Part shown: one piece after another, positions 62,258 through 64,000 of the stretch
Layout: the number at the start of each line of letters is the position of its first letter
How positions within the stretch are numbered: position 1 is the stretch's first letter
Source of the DNA: Crossiella sp. S99.2
GTDB lineage: Bacteria; Actinomycetota; Actinomycetes; Mycobacteriales; Pseudonocardiaceae
DNA: 64,000 nt
Assembly (NCBI RefSeq): GCF_023094165.1
Contig: NZ_JALMDK010000016.1
Location: 166,602-230,601 of the forward strand
Direction of reading: 5' to 3'
Notes under the pieces: generated by a model
The model's input: only the letters and a program-made list of their open reading frames with translations
The model's database searches: none
What the model was told of the DNA's origin: nothing
Made by a program: the position numbers and the translations under genes

Positions 62258-63487
62258 TTGTCCTCGACGATGAGCGCCCGCCCACTGCCCGTTCCCCGCG
62301 AGGACGTCTGTCCGTTCGGGCCTGCCCCCGAGGTGGCGGAGCTGCGGGCACAGACCCCGGTGGCCCGGGTCACCTGCCCGACCGGCCTCGAAGCCTGGCT
62401 GGTCACCCGCTACGCCGACGTCCGCGAAGTGCTGGGCGACCCGCGGCGCTTCAGCAGCCGCTCCGGCGCGGCCGGGCACATCCTCGCCAACATGCCGCCC
62501 GACTCGCCCGTCGAGCAGGGCGACTTCTTCAAGATGGACGGGCCCGAGCACGTCCGGTTCCGGCGGGTGTTCGCGCCGGCGATCACCACTGTGCGCCGGA
62601 TCGAGGAGTTCCGGCCGATGGTGCGGCGCACCGCCGACGAACTGCTGGACGGTCTGGCCGGCGAGACCGGGCCGATCGACCTGCACGAGCGGTTTTCCAA
62701 GCCGCTCACCTCCTCCGTGATCGCCGAGCTGCTCGGCGTGCCCTACGCCGACCGCGCCATGTTCCAGCGCGTTGCCGAGACCCTGTTCAGCGGCGAGACC
62801 GACGTGGACGAGCTGAACGCGGTGCGGTTCCCGCTGTACGACTACGTCGCCGACCTGGCCCGGGCCCGGCGCAGCGAGCCAGGCGAGGACGTGCTGAGCG
62901 TGCTGGTCACCCGTGGCCGGGAACACCAGCAGCCGTTCAACGACCTGGAACTCACCAAGATGGCCGTCGGCCTGCTCGTCGCCGGCTACGACACCACCGC
63001 CAGCTCCATCACCTACGGCGTGCTGGCGCTACTGGCCAACCAGGCCCAGTTCGACCGGCTGGCCGCCGACCCGGCGCTGGCCGCTGGCGCCGCCGAGGAG
63101 CTGCTGCGGTTGCTGAGTGTCGGCGCGGGGCTGCTGCGGGTGGCCACCGAGGACACCGAGATCGCCGGCCAGCCGATCGCCGCCGGCGAGTACGTGGTCG
63201 TCGCCGTCCAGGCGGCCAACCACGACCCGGCGCAGTTCCCCGAACCGGAAACGCTGGACATCGAGCGGCGGACCACCAGCCACCTCGGCTTCGGCCACGG
63301 ACCGCACCAGTGCGTTGGCCAGCAGATCGCTCGCCTGGAACTGACCACCGCGCTGGCCACCCTGCCCCAGCGGGTGCCGACCCTGCGACTTGCCGTGCCG
63401 CAGGAGGAAATCCGGTTCAAGGCCGACACCACCGTCTACGGCCCGACCGCCCTCCCGGTCACCTGGGACGAGATCCGCCCGGCCTGA
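62258..63487 (+). CDS. Cytochrome P450
   Basis: This 409-aa bacterial P450 has I-helix AGYDTTASS, an ExxR-like region (ELLRLLSVGAGLLR), and haem loop FGHGPHQCVGQQIAR with C352 as ligand. FFKMDGPEHVRFRRVFAPAIT is the C-helix region of CYP105/107-type enzymes. The TTG start at 62258 has AAAGGAG at ideal spacing; ATG 62270, four codons in, is 12 nt further away. No ferredoxin gene adjoins; electrons could come from the redox module at 42,901-44,944, which is a guess. Confidence 0.93.
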   Translation: MSSTMSARPLPVPREDVCPFGPAPEVAELRAQTPVARVTCPTGLEAWLVTRYADVREVLGDPRRFSSRSGAAGHILANMPPDSPVEQGDFFKMDGPEHVRFRRVFAPAITTVRRIEEFRPMVRRTADELLDGLAGETGPIDLHERFSKPLTSSVIAELLGVPYADRAMFQRVAETLFSGETDVDELNAVRFPLYDYVADLARARRSEPGEDVLSVLVTRGREHQQPFNDLELTKMAVGLLVAGYDTTASSITYGVLALLANQAQFDRLAADPALAAGAAEELLRLLSVGAGLLRVATEDTEIAGQPIAAGEYVVVAVQAANHDPAQFPEPETLDIERRTTSHLGFGHGPHQCVGQQIARLELTTALATLPQRVPTLRLAVPQEEIRFKADTTVYGPTALPVTWDEIRPA

Positions 63488-63575
63488 CCGGCGGGGGATC
63501 ATCCAGCCGGTCGGGTGGTTTTTCTGGACGCCTGACGGATGCGGAGAACGCGCGCTGCTGGCGAGGCTGGCCACA
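63483..63575 (+). promoter_or_regulatory. Hairpin leader element B, downstream of P450 and before the small secreted gene
   Basis: Hairpin CCTGACCGGC (63483-63492) with GCCGGTCGGG (63506-63515), one mismatch, then TGGTTTTTC, which resembles an intrinsic terminator; the P450 stop lies in the left arm. The rest (GGACGC, TGA, GGATGCG, GCGAGGCTGG) matches element A before spo0M in order and spacing. Confidence 0.6.
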
Positions 63576-63901
63576 TGAGGAAACGAGTGGGAATGCGCGT
63601 CCTGATCGGTATGGCCGCGTCGGCGATCGCGATCGGCCCCCTCGGCGCCCTGCCGGCCTACGCGGCCAACGAGGTCAGTGCCTTCGACTGCACCAACCCG
63701 GTCTGGCAGGACAAGTACTTCGCCGCGGAGTGGTCCTCGATCGAGGTGGCCGGCGGCGAGGCGCTGTCCGCGCTCAAGGTGTGCGATGGCCCGCTCGACG
63801 CCGTGGCACGCAGCGGCGGGTTCCCGGCTGGAGCCCTGGTCGCGGACCGGGAATTCACCGCGGTGCGGTTGGTGGTTGCGGGCGAGAACGCCGGTTCCTG
63901 A
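63575..63901 (+). CDS. Small secreted protein related to the crystallin-like protein
   Basis: This 108-aa protein has a signal peptide (VGMRVLIGMAASAIAIGPLG, cleavage near PAYA). The mature N-terminus, NEVSAFDCTNPVWQDKYF, resembles NEINVAECNNPIWVDKYF in the crystallin-like protein at 45997-46365. The rest diverges and lacks the CFANAG and SGNN motifs, so it is a distant or remodelled relative. Two cysteines remain (FDCTNP and LKVCDGP). ATG 63575 follows GAGG at 9 nt. Confidence 0.7.
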   Translation: MRKRVGMRVLIGMAASAIAIGPLGALPAYAANEVSAFDCTNPVWQDKYFAAEWSSIEVAGGEALSALKVCDGPLDAVARSGGFPAGALVADREFTAVRLVVAGENAGS

Positions 63902-64000
63902 CCGGCGCCGATCAGCAGGGTCACCGTGTTGGCCGTTGGGCGGTTTCTAGTGGTGGTTGCATCGTGGTGGGCTAGCGATGCTTGGTGAGCAGGGTGTGCA

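Noticed and set aside
63972..64000. Possible end of a minus-strand gene (reads ..HTLLTKHR then stop at 63972)
   Set aside because: Only nine codons are visible, too few to support a gene call, though codon use is plausible.
1..64000. CRISPR arrays, tRNA or rRNA genes, transposase genes
   Set aside because: None recognised. The repeats seen are palindromic or coding tandem repeats, without the regular unique spacers of CRISPR.

Overview
The window is high-G+C actinobacterial DNA. It carries a type VII (ESX-like) secretion locus, a conservon (GTPase/roadblock/DUF742/kinase), LuxR/NarL regulators, several GTG and TTG starts and ATGA/GTGA-coupled genes. The mix suggests a filamentous actinomycete, perhaps of the Pseudonocardiales (Crossiella, Kutzneria, Saccharothrix-like). 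That placement is inference from gene content; no rRNA or tRNA gene is visible.

Positions 1-31,000 are dominated by type VII secretion. A giant exported-toxin-like protein runs off the left edge (minus strand, more than 2,500 codons, WXG100/CpnT-like head). Next come a spherulin-4-like protein, a LuxR regulator and an OmpR-type two-component pair. The main operon is read on the minus strand from about 30,490 down to 12,055: two WXG100 proteins, a YbaB-like protein, two further helical Esx-like proteins, a repeat-rich WXG/PPE-like substrate, EccC, EccD, EccB, a large protein with a degenerate ADP-ribosyltransferase-like tail, and a beta-helix/AAA+ chimera in the place of EccA. No mycosin or EccE is seen. 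Three paralogous LuxR-type regulators flank the locus.

Positions 31,000-45,800 hold regulators, small secreted proteins, a truncated ketosynthase-III-like protein, a hotdog-like protein, a receiver-like orphan, a peroxiredoxin/thioredoxin pair, a permuted conservon, and a redox module (ferredoxin reductase, a ferric-reductase/ferredoxin fusion, a DUF4142-like lipoprotein).

Positions 45,800-55,500 hold a beta/gamma-crystallin-like secreted protein, a cyclase, a glycosyltransferase, an alcohol dehydrogenase, Spo0M, a NarL two-component pair, and an adenylation-domain protein coupled to a membrane FAD/NAD(P) oxidoreductase. The last two together look like a split version of fungal TmpL.

Positions 55,487-61,111 form a hydroxycinnamate (ferulate/coumarate) catabolic cluster: MarR repressor, vanillin-type aldehyde dehydrogenase, aryl-alcohol dehydrogenase, feruloyl-CoA synthetase and hydroxycinnamoyl-CoA hydratase/lyase. 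A shared TCAGG-N3-CCTGA operator lies before three of these genes. A DJ-1/PfpI protein, a cytochrome P450 and a small secreted protein follow.

Two non-coding signals stand out. One is a family of long intergenic palindromes built from TTGGCC and GTAC cores (six copies, probably a seventh at the right edge), mostly placed just after stop codons. The other is a roughly 90-bp hairpin-containing leader shared by two unrelated genes, spo0M and the small secreted protein at the right end.
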